Below, piece after piece: positions 35,400 through 47,800 of a stretch of 64,000 bases of DNA. Each line of letters starts with the position of its first letter. Position 1 is the first letter of the stretch. Source of the stretch: Rhodamnia argentea (Eukaryota; Streptophyta; Magnoliopsida; Myrtales; Myrtaceae); NCBI RefSeq assembly GCF_020921035.1, contig NC_063157.1, positions 4,030,001-4,094,000 on the forward strand, in the 5' to 3' direction. The notes beneath the pieces were generated by a model. That model ran no database searches and was not told the origin of the DNA. It saw only the letters and a list, made by a program, of their open reading frames with translations. A program made the position numbers and the translations under genes.

Positions 35400-36880
35400 A
35401 TCGGTACAGAGGAAAAGAAGTTTCTTTTTCTTTTTTTTCTTTTTCTTTTTGTTTAATGTGGAAAATGAAAGCGTAAAAAGAGAAATCGAAAGCATCTTTT
35501 TGCCGGAATCAACCGATGGAAAGCGGAAAGCGAAAAGATCTCTTTTAAGTTCTTTCGCTTTATTCCTCGGTTAATCATTAATTAATCAAATTAATAACTT
35601 GCGATTGGCCGTGAATTAGTTGAATTCATTGTCCTCATATGGCTTTAACTTTACCTATCCAAAAGAAGCTTAGCCCCCCGATTAATTTAAATGTCGATCT
35701 CGCAATTCACTAAATACACGTAACAATTAAAGCTTGAGAATTGTCGTAAATAAGCATTTTCTTGAATCGTCGAACCAAAAAAAAAAGTGCCAAACTAAAT
35801 TGACCAACTTAAATATGATTAAGAAATTTGATAGAATTGCTCTGATTTAATCAGAAAGAGGAAATTTATGCATTATCTAACTATTAAGATATGCCAAAAC
35901 GAAATTTGAAGATAATTAAGAAATTTGATAGAATTATTTCACCTCGATTAAATGGTGCAATTGTGTTACGTTTAAGCAAGAGAAGCGTAGTTGGGTAATG
36001 AATACAGCTAAGGGATATAAAATCTACTAAATTATTTCTTTTTTTTTTATATTTATCGGTCGAATATTAGATCGCGATGTTTTTTGGAATATTTTAATTC
36101 GTTTTTAGCGACTCGCTTTTTCGCAGGAGCGCATACCAAACCAGCTCATCCCCGACAGTTGCTTTTAGGCACGACGCCTCCATTTGGCGCCAGGTTTAAC
36201 GGGTCGACATCGTATTCGTTCTTACAGCAAAACCCCTCCCGAACGAATCAGCAGCAAAACCGTACGCGCCATATTTAGCGCGTTCCGGTTCACGCGAGCA
36301 GCAAGAGACATGTGCCGTTGGATCATTCAAGTCTATCGGCACGCGCGGCCAGTGAGGGTCGGCGAGCGACGTGTCAAGGAATGTCGTCGTCGTGTATTTT
36401 TATTTCAGGGACCGAGCCGATGGTTTGACCTTCGACCCCCTCCTCCGCTTTGCTGTTTCCGGGCCCTTTTGGGTAATTAACGAACTCTTCGGGCCCTCGA
36501 GCCAAACTTGGTTGTGATTCTTTGCAGAATTGCGGCATTTGTAGGATCGTTGCTGGACTTTTCTTCAAAGCTTAAAAAATTAAAGAGATTTTAAGTTTTG
36601 CCATTTGCACCCTGCGAGGTGGGACCCACTTTACGCGCTCGCATGCCAGGGCCATCCACGTTATATTGGAAAACATGGAGGGTTAAGTTGCAAATACGCA
36701 TGAGATAAGTGTACGTGGCGATGCTTGCTTTCTTTTTCTTTCTTTTTTTGTCCGCCTCCGAGTAGAATGGAATATGCGTTCTAGCTGGCCATTAATAGAC
36801 CATACACGCTAAAGCGGGCGAATTCCATCTACTAAACCGTCTTTTTTAGTGAATTGCGGAGTTCGAATTTCATATTATTT
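35400..36880. other. Intergenic region upstream of the TRM-like gene
   Basis: Contains T-rich tracts (35420-35455) and AT-rich DNA, then a more GC-rich block at about 36160-36480. The short open frames in that block match no protein family I know. Nothing further is supported. Confidence 0.4.
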
Positions 36881-36892
36881 GAGAAAATAATT

Positions 36893-37412
36893 AAAAAATC
36901 ATAAATCTATCACATTTGTATCAATTCGGTCATAAGCCTTTTACATTTATGTCAATTCGGTTTATCCGATAAATTTTGACCGAAAATCGTTGGTGTTGAT
37001 GTTGTCGTGCCACGTTAGACAATCGGCACCGAAGTTGATGTTTTCTAATAATATTTTTTTAAAGTATTTTTTTTCATTTTCCCTTTGGACCCGGCACCAA
37101 CAACCCTCGCCGACCATTGGACAAGGGCCGCCATGCACTGCATCGGCAAGGGTTGTCGGCAACCCTCGCCTACCAAAGCCAATTTGAAAAAAAAAATTCT
37201 AAAAAGTTCTAAATATATGGTATTAAAAAATGTCTATGGTAGCGCCGGTCATATCACGTAGGATGACCAATGTCCATGTGAGGGATTTCCGGTCAAAATT
37301 GACAGGATGAACCGAATTGATAGAAATACAAAAGGTTTGGGATTAAATTGGTCTAAGACTAAATTGATACAAATGCAATACGTTTATGACTTTTTTTGTA
37401 CTTTTTTCTTGT
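36893..37412. mobile_element. Fold-back/TIR element, family B, second copy
   Basis: The left arm has tcacatttgtatcaattcgg and tttatgtcaattcggttta. The right arm carries aaccgaattgatagaaatac and ctaaattgatacaaatgcaa, its inverted counterpart. The GC core at about 37085-37180 reads caacaaccctcgccgaccat and ggcaagggttgtcggcaacc. Size and organisation match 893-1418. The core also contains an internal inverted repeat (caaccctcgcc / ggcaagggttg). Confidence 0.65.
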
Positions 37413-39550
37413 ATTGTTTGGATGTTTAAGTGAGCAGTCATCTCCTTTAGGGTTTGAAGGCTAAAGAACCAAAAAACCTTAAAAGCTCAAACATGATAGA
37501 AACCTCTAATTCATCTCAAGATGTTGTACATATTTGACATGGGATTCAATTCTCGAGAAAATTGTGAACATTGCCATCCATTTGTGCTTGTGATCCTTCT
37601 CTCATCTTCCCAACGATTGTCGCGCTGACCAAGTGTCGTGCTTAGTCCGTCAAATTTGACCCTCTCTTCTTATACGCATCTTTCGAATTATGGAAACACA
37701 TACCTCCAATCTAAGACATTACTTAATCGAATAGTGTTCTTCTCCAAAGTAAGCTCTTGACCCTTCCCACAAGAACTCGCCCCATCAATTTCTTGGTGAA
37801 CTCTTGCTTCCTGTCTGACAGAAAAAAACACTCTTTCTTTCTATAATTAACAGCAGAAAAAGAGAAGGTCCCCTTTCTCTCTCTCTCTCTCTCACATGGA
37901 GATGATTGATGGTGGGGCTTAATTTTGGAAAAGGAACCCGCTTCACCTAATGATGTCCCAGAGCGGTCAGTCATGTGCTTAGTGTAGCCTCTTAACTATG
38001 ATCGTGTTCAGGCTGTGGTGAAATGACTCCAATCATCACTCCTTTTCCAAAATAATAAATAAAATAAAATATTGGGGGGACCACCATCTAGCCCTAGGAA
38101 AAGAGGAGTCATAATAAAGATCCACCTTAAAAAAAAAAAAAACAATCTCGGTCGAATATTTTGGTCGTACAAGCGTTATTGATATCGCAACAGATATCTA
38201 TTACCTACTTTTTTTGGGTAGCTACTTAAGTAAATATATATGTGTGTTTGGGCGTGCCCATATGTTCAATAAGAGATTAGATAAGGTAAAGTTCATTCAT
38301 TTTTTACATATGAAAATGGATTTCGAATTGAATATATTTAGATAAGTCTGAACAAATGCCATATTATCACCTCTCTTTCTCTCACGGGACGTTCAAACAC
38401 GATGATCACTACGATAGATGCAACCGTCACAATGTGTCATGAAAAGGTGGCCACCACTATAGTCACATCAGTAACTTAGAACCGTAAATCTAACGTTTCT
38501 TTATCTTCTCTTTTGGAGTGATTTATTTGAATTTCTATTTTTTTTATTGTTGCATTACAATTTATTACACATTTTATGAGGTCGGATATTACAATTTCAG
38601 CTATTGTATCTGGAATTTTCCATACACAAAAAAATCGGAGATAAGGAGATTGAACAATTTTTTTTTAATTGTATATCATATTTCATCCTATTCCATTTTA
38701 TTTTTTTTTGATCGAAATATTTTATCCTGTTCTACTCAACATTTTCCTCCGCAACCTTATATGAGCACCATAGCTAACGAGCTTTTTCGCGAGACTACGG
38801 GACATGCCACGTGGCAGAATGGGGACATCAACAAGTGTCATGTTGGTAAAAGCAGCAGTATCAGGGGATCAAAGTGGCAGGGGAAAGGGAGGGGGGTGCT
38901 GCCTGCTGGGCTCCGGCGAGCCCCACCCTGTCGGAGGGGAAAAGAAAGATGGGAGTAATAATTGAGGGCGGCTCTGCTGTTGGGGAACTCGGGATAATAA
39001 AGCTGTGGGCCCACCTGTACTCGAACTCTAAGCCGCTGCATCTTCCCCCTCCCCCCCCTTTTTTTTTTAGCAATTTACGAAGTGTCCCGCTTACATTTGA
39101 CTACGAAATTAAATGCTCACCCTGTTGTTAAGCGAACATCGCACCTTTTCCACATCATTACTATTCCTATTTTGGAAATTGCACAATGTTGTAGTAGTAA
39201 TGATCATTATGTCATGTTCTCATCTTTACTGGCGAAAATAAAAGACGACCGTATTAATGTCGTGGTCGTCGTGCTTCGGACGAAGCTTGACCACCTTCGA
39301 CTTGCCGACGGTGAGGGTCGGGGGGAAGGAAGGGCTGCATGTGAAGGGGAAAGGCGAGTTTGGGAACACTTCAGAAACTAGTATAAAGCTCGTAAAATTC
39401 TTCGGTGAAAATATTTGACATATACTAAAACTATCCCGAAACTTGTTTGAGTTCGAATTTTATGTTACTTAAATATGTTTTTATAAAGGATTTATGGAAT
39501 TTTTAGGAGATATTGATATATTAAATGCAAAAATTGTTAACGAGTGCTTC
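37413..39550. other. Intergenic DNA, no gene seen
   Basis: Mostly AT-rich, with a (tc)n run at about 37877-37893, poly-A/T tracts (38129-38142, 38690-38709) and a C-run next to a T-run at 39044-39068. The open frames here are low-complexity and unconserved in appearance. Confidence 0.45.
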
Positions 39551-39554
39551 GGAC

Positions 39555-39886
39555 AATTGTTTATATTTGTTCATAATAATAATTCAAATATTAAGAAAAA
39601 TTAGTTGAACATAACACGAGGGCAATCGGTGTATTGAAAGCTACTGAGTCGGCGAGTGAGAGAGAGTCACAGTGTGTTGTTTCTCACTCGATTTGAACGT
39701 AGGAGTGATGTTGTTGGGACTATTGTTTATATTTGTTCATAATAATAATTCAAATATTAAGAAAAATTAGTTGAACATAACACGAGGGCAACTGATGTAT
39801 TGAGAGCTACGGAGTCAGTGTGAGAGAGAGTCACAATGTGTTTGCTTCTCACTTGATTTGAACCTAGGAGTAATGTTGTGGGCCAA
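39555..39886. repeat. 166-bp tandem duplication
   Basis: The phrase attgtttatatttgttcata begins at 39556 and again at 39722. The following ~150 bases, including aattagttgaacataacacg and the gagagagagtcaca segment, repeat with few changes. The unit ends with tgatttgaacctaggag, which resembles a pol III B box in reverse, but no partner A box was found. Confidence 0.9.
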
Positions 39887-40980
39887 ATACATGTCCAAAG
39901 TCCTTAGCTAGTTACTGGGCTCAAGACAGCCCACGTGGCTGCGGTTTGCATTGCAGCTGCCACTTTCAGAAGATGACGGAATTGAGTTCAAAGGAGCTGG
40001 CCGAAGCCGTACCCTGGGGGCCCGATTCGAGTCTCTCACGGAATCGGAACCGGGGAAGGGAAAGCTTTGCTGGGTCAATTTGAAGACGATTCGATTTTCA
40101 TCGGAGACAACGCTGGGCCTGACTGCTTTCTCAAGGCTTCAGTGCCGAGATCCACTCACTGATCACGTCTTCTATCCCTATGCTTAGATGTCCACGGACT
40201 TATATAGATTGGTGAAAGTATTGAAGTGTGTTCATGCTCTCCATTGACAGAAAGGCACGGAAATCCTACTCTCCGGCAAGTGGGCTAGAGTCTGGGGGAA
40301 CCACCCTGGAAGGTGTTGCAGGGGGCAGTGCCCTTAGACCGCCGGAAGGCTTTTATAATTTGGGTTTGTACTTTATTGATAGTTTAGGTTTAGATCCATG
40401 AATAGCTGCTTAGTGGCCTAGGACTTTCTCAGTCCATACGGTTTTCTTGTTTCACTTATATATATAATATATTTCTCTTGTAATTATTAATTGTAATATA
40501 AAGGTGTAAGATGCTAATTATAATAAAAACCTCCGTTGGATGCACCCCTAATTTAAGTTAATTTTTCTTTCTCGTGTTTACTTATTATTTAGTCATAGTT
40601 GTGCTCCTAATTCTAACAGAAAGGACGGAAACATCGATCATTGCTAGTAATTCTCTTCTGGCATCGCAAAAGGGTCTCACACTAATCGGCAAGACCGTCG
40701 CACAATCCTGTCAAGATGCATGTGGAAGGCTTTGGTCAATAGGAATGAATATTTTCGACCCTAGTAATGAATATCACGTCGCACAAGAAGCCGGATCGGA
40801 GCAATTGCCGAATGATCCGCGCATCTTCATTATTTACATCTCTCCATAAACGGTTTTTCACCTGATTAAGGAACATCTTTTTGCAAATAAAGCAAAAGGA
40901 GAAATAAAGTAACGAAAGCATCGTCAGCAAATAAAGAGGCCTAAATGCTGATTAACTGTTGGTGATTAGGAAAAAGGGAT
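39887..40980 (+). other. Possible degraded retroelement or LTR remnant
   Basis: This stretch has LTR-like traits: tgttgtgggcc near 39875, a TATA-type tract (ttatatatataat near 40458), and polyadenylation-like aataaaaacc near 40524. Two short open frames (39951-40187 and 40574-40849) match no family I recognise. No gag, protease or reverse-transcriptase motif and no second LTR are visible, so this is only a possibility. Confidence 0.25.
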
Positions 40981-41047
40981 TAAGGCAAGAACGCTGAAAG
41001 AAAAATCCGATACCGGTCGGGGGCCCCACGCGGCCGCCCAGTGCATC

Positions 41048-41274
41048 CACGTGTCAGGACGTCGCTTGTCCTGATGGGGTCGCTGTCGTGAAATCGCCCA
41101 TGTTTCCGCCTTGTATCCCTCTCAAAGCTGTCGATTCGTTGGATCGGATATTTGGTCAAATCGTCAAACATGTTTCCTTCTCAGCGATCTCTTGCATCAC
41201 CTAATCACCCTCCACGTGTCCTCATCTGAGGCCTCTTGATCTCGGTTAATCTCCTGCTCTTGTCACTATAAAAA
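41048..41274 (+). promoter_or_regulatory. Core promoter of the tomosyn-like gene: two G-box/ABRE sites and a TATA box
   Basis: Identical ccacgtgtc sites occur at 41047-41055 and 41212-41220 (CACGTG at 41048-41053 and 41213-41218), and a TATA box (actataaaaa) lies at 41265-41274. The start codon is about 250 bases further on, after a leader with two (CT)n runs. CACGTGTC is the classical abscisic-acid/light G-box core, so bZIP or bHLH control is plausible but inferred. Confidence 0.6.
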
Positions 41275-41367
41275 TAACCGCTCGCTTTGTCTCCCTTCTC
41301 CATGCGAACGAGCTTTCTGCCTTGAAACAAACTAAACCAGCGTTCAACCGTTTCTCTCACTAGCTCA

Positions 41368-41369
<2 letters not shown>

Positions 41370-41408
<39 letters not shown>

Positions 41409-41450
41409 CGACGGTTATCTCAAAGCGCGCTCTCTCTCTCTCTCTCTCTA
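41370..41450 (+). repeat. Two (CT)n runs in the 5' leader
   Basis: Perfect ct/tc repeats at about 41370-41406 and 41430-41449 in the predicted untranslated leader of the tomosyn-like gene, separated by ccccgacggttatctcaaag-type sequence. Confidence 0.85.
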
Positions 41451-41524
41451 AAAACCAGAGACTGCGAGTTCTTTTGAGTGGCTGCATTCCTGTTCGACGG
41501 AGATTATCATCGCCGATTTGCGCG

Positions 41525-41777
41525 ATGTTCGTGAAGAAGCTTGTGGAGAAGGCTGCGAAGAAGGTAAAGGCATAAATCGACTCTCTGCTTAAGTTGATCT
41601 GCATCTCTGCGTGTGTGATTCGCGATTCGATCGGTCATCGTTGTTCGTTTTTCACGTCTCGTTACGCTGATTAAGCACCTGATTGGTTGAATGCTTGTTC
41701 GAACTCGTCTACCGCGCATGATTTCGACTGATTTCAATTCAGCTTCGACTGACCTACATACGATCATGCTTGTTTCG

Positions 41778-41826
<49 letters not shown>

Positions 41827-44800
41827 TTTAGGTAACAAATAGCAGGAGAGAATTTCGAATCTGTGGATTGATGTTCGCGCACTGGTCGTCATTCTCCTCG
41901 GGTTCTTCTGTCAGTCAAAACGAACTGCACACATCGAAGCAAGCCTAGTGGAGGCGATGATGATGACCACGAGACGACGATCGAGTGGTCTGAGCGTTTT
42001 GGTACAACTGTGATGATGGAGTGAAACTCTAATTTCGACCGGAACTAATTGAGACTCCAGCCATCAGAGGAGTAGGATTGTAGCGAGATGCTTTCTCTGA
42101 TCTGGATTAGGTTGATTAATCATGATTAGAAAGACGAGCTGTAGACTTCCGTTGAAGTGGAGGAGCATTGATTGCGATTAGATCTTTCCTTTTCCCTTTC
42201 TCACTCTTTTCCTTCGAGACACGTGGCATCTGATTCTGGCCAGCTTTCAAAAAAACATAGGGAAATAATTTACATGTCGGGTCTGGTTAAAATGGGAATT
42301 AGCCTGCATTATTTTCTTTTTTTGTCCTTTTCCTTAATTTTAACGCCCCACTACGGTTTCGATGAAAGGCTAAAACGCCGACGAGTGCCTCACGTAGTAG
42401 ACAACGACTTTCCATGAGGACCAATTAGAGCTAAGTGAGGTTTGTCTTTTCCTATGGTTATTGGTTAGTTCGTTATTTGTCGTGGTCCCTGTCTTTCTAG
42501 TTGCCGTTTCTCTTTTTTTGCCTGAACTTCGAAGTCAAACATTTGGGCTTTTTCTAAAGGAGTAAGTAAAATCATGTGGAGGATGCGGATAAGTTTCGGA
42601 TCGTCCCAAAGTCCGTATAGAATTTTGTCACGCCACTTATAATTAGTATCATAGTTCTTGCTTGTTCTATCTAGGGTTCTCAGTTAGGTTTTAGAACGCG
42701 TGAATTTCAATCCATTTGGAACTACAGGTTTGATTTTTATGATGAGGACAAGTTAGGGACCTCTCAAGAGGCGAATTTCCTTGTTTAGACTGGGTCCAAA
42801 CAAGGATTTACCTTCTTGCCATCTCCGTCCTTCGCGCATATTTCGCTTCTGAAGTGCCTATTATAGTGCAAATAGATACATAAAGCTAAATGTAAAATCC
42901 ACGTGATGGCCCTGTAATGGGCGGTGGTACTGCGGTCCAAAGTCCACGTGTCCCCTTAAAAGGTCAAGCTCATCCTTTTATTCTTTTCCTCGGGGGCCCG
43001 TCAAACTCAAACCGTCATTTGCCTTATTGTTTTTATTATATGCAAACACCACCTCGTAAGTGTCCTGATGCTTTCGACCAAAAAAAAAAAAAAAACAGGT
43101 GTCCTGTCGCTGAAAAAACAATTTCTTTATCCTTTGGACCAGCAGAACGGAAAAATCGGACCGAAACCACCGACCAGTATCTAAGTACTGTGAATCGGAC
43201 AGTACCCAAAAGAATCTTATCCATAGGATTCTCTCCCCGGACAGTAAAACTTTGCCTGCCGAAGACAAGGAAACAACGAATGGAGGCCATGAACTTCGGT
43301 GGATGGACCTAGTTAGTCCTCGTGTCTGCATAGTCTATACAATTTCGTGGGTGATTGAATTACATCCTCCGGGGAATCAGAAGGCGTATGCGCACGGGTT
43401 ATTTAACGATTTCCCATTTCATGACATGAGACGGTGCGTGATCTGATGGTTAGGTCTACTTGATGACGATATCGAAACGTCCTTGCTATGGAACGTTGGA
43501 CGCCTGTGTGATGAATTCTTCCAGATAACGTGCCTCAACTTGTGCGTCCAATTTAATTTAACCTAAGTTTTAAGGCGTACTCATCGAGCAACATCCCTAC
43601 TGTTAGTCACAGATACTATTTCATCCTTGGTACATAAAATGAAGCTATGTCCTTGGTAATTACTATTGCTGCGTGTAGTGATTACTCGTGACACTGTGTT
43701 TGATTGTTCTGGCAGCCTGGAGGAAGAAGCTCCGAAGGACTGAGATCTTGCGATGTTGACCCACATATGGTATTTCATTATGGGATTCCATCGGGATGCA
43801 CCAAATTCGCCTATGACTCAACCCAGAACATACTTGCTGTTTCCACGAAGTATGATTCTTTACCATTGCTAATCTATTCTCGCATGTTTTCCGCCGATGG
43901 AGTGCAATTCACAGGTCAAAAACAACTTGGACCAGGATGATTTAGATAGCTAACTGAACAGCTCTGACTCTCCTAAGTCTTAAGATGCAAGTGTAAAAAT
44001 GCTACATTTCCTCTCCCTAACCTGGTTATTTGATGCAACACTTTGAAACCTGAAACTATTAAGAAGCAGAAGTAAGGTATTGGTCGAAATTTTCCACTCT
44101 CATTGCCTTCAAGCGTATGGAGTTTCTCCCACAATCTCGCATTTTCTCTTGGAATAGCAATATGATGTACATGTTTTGAGGCTTTGATTGCAGATTCGAT
44201 GGAAACTCTTTGACAAACATGCTTCTCTTTCATTCTGTTAACCAGGAATGGCGAAATCAAGTTGTACGGGAAAGATAACACTCAAGTCATACTCGAGTCT
44301 GAACAAACAGGACCGAGCAAGTTTCTGCAGGTTTTCTGCTTTAGGCCATGATTTGCATTTCCATGCTTTATGCGATGGATTGCCTTCTTAATTCCTCTTC
44401 AAAAGTTATTATGTTATCATATTGGAAATTCACTAATTATTAATTCGCGTCATCATTGTCAGTTTGTCGAGAATCAAGGCATTCTTCTGAATGTGACCTT
44501 CAATAATCAAATCGAGGTAAGTCTTCATAAGGACTTATGCTCTGTCCATGTGTCATGCAGGGGACAGTCTTGGATTTTTAGTGTTTCAAGTTGTTCTTGA
44601 GAGATCAATTTATGCGGGAATCATATTCTAGGTTTGGGACATAAACAAGAAGCTATTGTCGCACATTTACAATTTCAAAGATGCAATCACCTCTTTATCA
44701 GTCCTGCAACATAGTTTTTACGTGTAAGTTTATTTCCATAGTCAAACTGGTCTGGATAATAGAGGTATAACATCATTCATGTTATTGTTTGACACGTATA

Positions 44801-47800
44801 TTTGCAGGTATGCTGGAGATTCTCTTGGAAACGTGTCTGTTTTGAAGCTTAATCAGGATCCGTGTAATCTAGTCCAGATGAAGTACACAATACCTTTTGA
44901 AGCATCTCATGGTTAGATGCTTTCCAGTTTAATTTGTGTTTTCAATGACCCCATTAGTGTTTTTAACTAGTCTTAATTTCATTTCCTTATGATTTTACAG
45001 TGCCACGCTTTTCTATGACATTTATATGCAAGGAGATTATTATTAAAATTTCATGTTTGATCAATCATCATATTCAGGATTTCAAACTGAATTATCTGGT
45101 CACGTGGTTGTCATGCATGCCCTGCCTCAACCGTTGGCTGAAAGCAAGAGGTAGTCTTATTTCTGTTCATTTTCTTATTGCAGTGTTCTACAAAATAAAG
45201 CTAATGACCTCATGACTCCTGAGAAAAACTATTCAGTGAAATGTCTCGTGTGCATGAAGTTTTAACAGAAAGTAAGGTGGCTAAGAAGCACCTTTTCATA
45301 TCACTGTTCCACATGCTTTGTCCTTCAACTAATGCCATTTTCAATTTGACTGGCAATCTTTCATCTGTGGCTACTAGTTCAGTATATTCGTAATAACTCA
45401 GAAATGCTTGAACTAGTTCACACAGAGATGTAAGGTTTCATGTCCTAGTGGCGTCATATTTTACACAGTTTGCACCTTGTACCAGTAGCATTTAGGAATT
45501 AGATTCCAATAAAGATTCTAGACTTGGGAAGTATAGTGAATGGTGTGGGGACTTTGTTTCTAACAATGAAATGCAGGTTGAGGTTGTTTTACAGTTTTCA
45601 TTACTACCTCCAGGCTCCAGTGAAGCACCATCCGCTCGTGCTACCCTGGCACTAAGCAGTTGTTTGCTTCAATTTCTTCTGCTAATTCTTTGTAGTACTG
45701 GTTTATCTTATTTTACTGTTGTCAATAGACTCGATACTACCTCACATTAAGCATCGTGAGGTCATGTAATGTCACCCTGGCGCCAGACATATTTCTATTT
45801 TCAAGTCTACAGACAGCTGTATCAGTATCTTATTGTCCAAATACAGGGTACTGATAATATATGAAGATGGTCTTTTCGTATTGTGGAAAGTCCAAGAAAG
45901 CAAATCAATTTTCAAAGGTGGAAATGCGTTGCAGTCAGCACATAATGAAAGAAAGAAAGTGACTTCCGCCTGCTGGGCATGCCCTCTGGGGAGTAGAGCT
46001 GTTATTGGATACAGCACTGGAGATATCTTCATTTGGAGTGTTCCTATCCCAAATGGAAGAAGTGAATTAGTGTCAGATATAGGCTCTCAAAGTGGTCCAA
46101 TTTGTAAATTGAATCTCGGATATAAGCTGGACAGAATTCCTATTTCCTCTATGAGATGCGTTCATACAGATGGAAAACCAAGTCGACTATATTTGTTGGC
46201 CACCGCTGATGCAGCATCTTCCAATCCTTTGCAGGTATCTGACGTCAGTTACTCTCTTCCTAAATAAAATATTTTACTTGGTTTTTGACGATTGTGAGGA
46301 ATTACCTTTTAAGATCTTAGCAGTAAGAAGTATAGTTCTTCTTGAAGTTCTTTCTACTAAACTTTCAATTTTCTCTCACAAATATTATATGCATCTCGCC
46401 TGAGTGGGTCTATTAATCTCCCCCCTTGGCATTTTAGTACAACCAGTTCAGAATTCCATACTAGATCAATCTTCTTGAGCCTGAAAATATTGAGAATGCT
46501 TACGGGAAATTAACGTCTTACTTGTCAGGTAGTCTTGCTGAATGACCACTCTGAATCCCGCACAGTTAAGCTGGGTCTTCAGTTACCTGAGCCTTGCATT
46601 GATATGGAGATAATCTCAAACTGCAGTGAGCAGACAAGGCAGAAACGAGAATCTCTTCTAGTTATTGGAAAATCAGAACATCTGTATGCGTATGATGACA
46701 GCCTAATCGAAAAGTATCTCCTACAGTGCCAATCCAAGTCTGCTCCACCCATCCCAAAAGAAGTAAGGCTTAGGATGCCACTCACCGAATCAAGCATCAC
46801 TGTGGCAAAATTCATCACTAGTAACCAGTATATGTCGAACTTAGATGATGAGGTACGTAGATGTCATTTTACATGTCCTCAGCATAATGTGATCATCTTG
46901 GTAAGTATAACTTTTCTGGCTATGTAGGATTACTTACAACTGGTCAAAAAGGTTCCGCCTCTTCTTCACTCGGAAAAAAATGGTAAAGACGCATCTCAGA
47001 TTAACCCAATCCCATTTGGTGGATTTGTAAAGGTCAAAAATCTGTTCGTAACTGGACATAGCAATGGAGCCATCAACTTTTGGGACATGTCATGTCCACT
47101 TCCTCTTCCCATCTTTTGCGTAGAGCAACAGGTGCTCTCCTCTTAATGCCTTGTCTTTTTTGCTGGAATCCTATAACTGCGTTTTTACCTGCCTTTACAC
47201 TTCTCATGCCTCAATGTTCTCATTGGATTGAACTTTAAAGTCTTCCTTCACTTGATGAAAATTTTGAATCAAATTGCCTAGCTCTATAAACAAGAATATT
47301 CATCCATATGGTGGAAGGATAAAATAACTTACACATCCAATTTCGGGAAGATTTTGCTTGTGTCGATTTGCAGTTTAGTGGCTTAACATGAATTTGTGTC
47401 GGAAATGAAGGAAAGAGACTCCCTGGAACATAATTAAATTAAAAGAGGACTGCACTCTTTTGGTTGTATGATTTGAGCTTGTTATTGTGGTCTTGTTCTT
47501 GCAGAGTGAAGATGACTTTTCTCTGAGTGGAGTTGCACTTACAGCTTTGTATTTTGAAGCAAAGCACCATATCCTTGTTTCTGGGGATCAAAATGGAATG
47601 GTGAGCTTCATGCCCACAGATTTAATATAATATGACCAGTTACTTTATACTGGAGTCGTTCGGTTCATATTGTTGATCTGCTTAATAACTACAGGTTCGC
47701 ATATACAAGTTTAAGCCCGAGGCATATGTATCAGGTACGTCTACATGAGGTTAAAATAGTTTAAACTTAGTGCCTTTCCTAGTCAGATTTTAAGAACTTC

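Noticed and set aside
39951-40849. Two ORFs of 78 and 91 codons as separate genes
   Set aside because: No recognised domain and no splice partners; the surroundings look like degraded repeat DNA.
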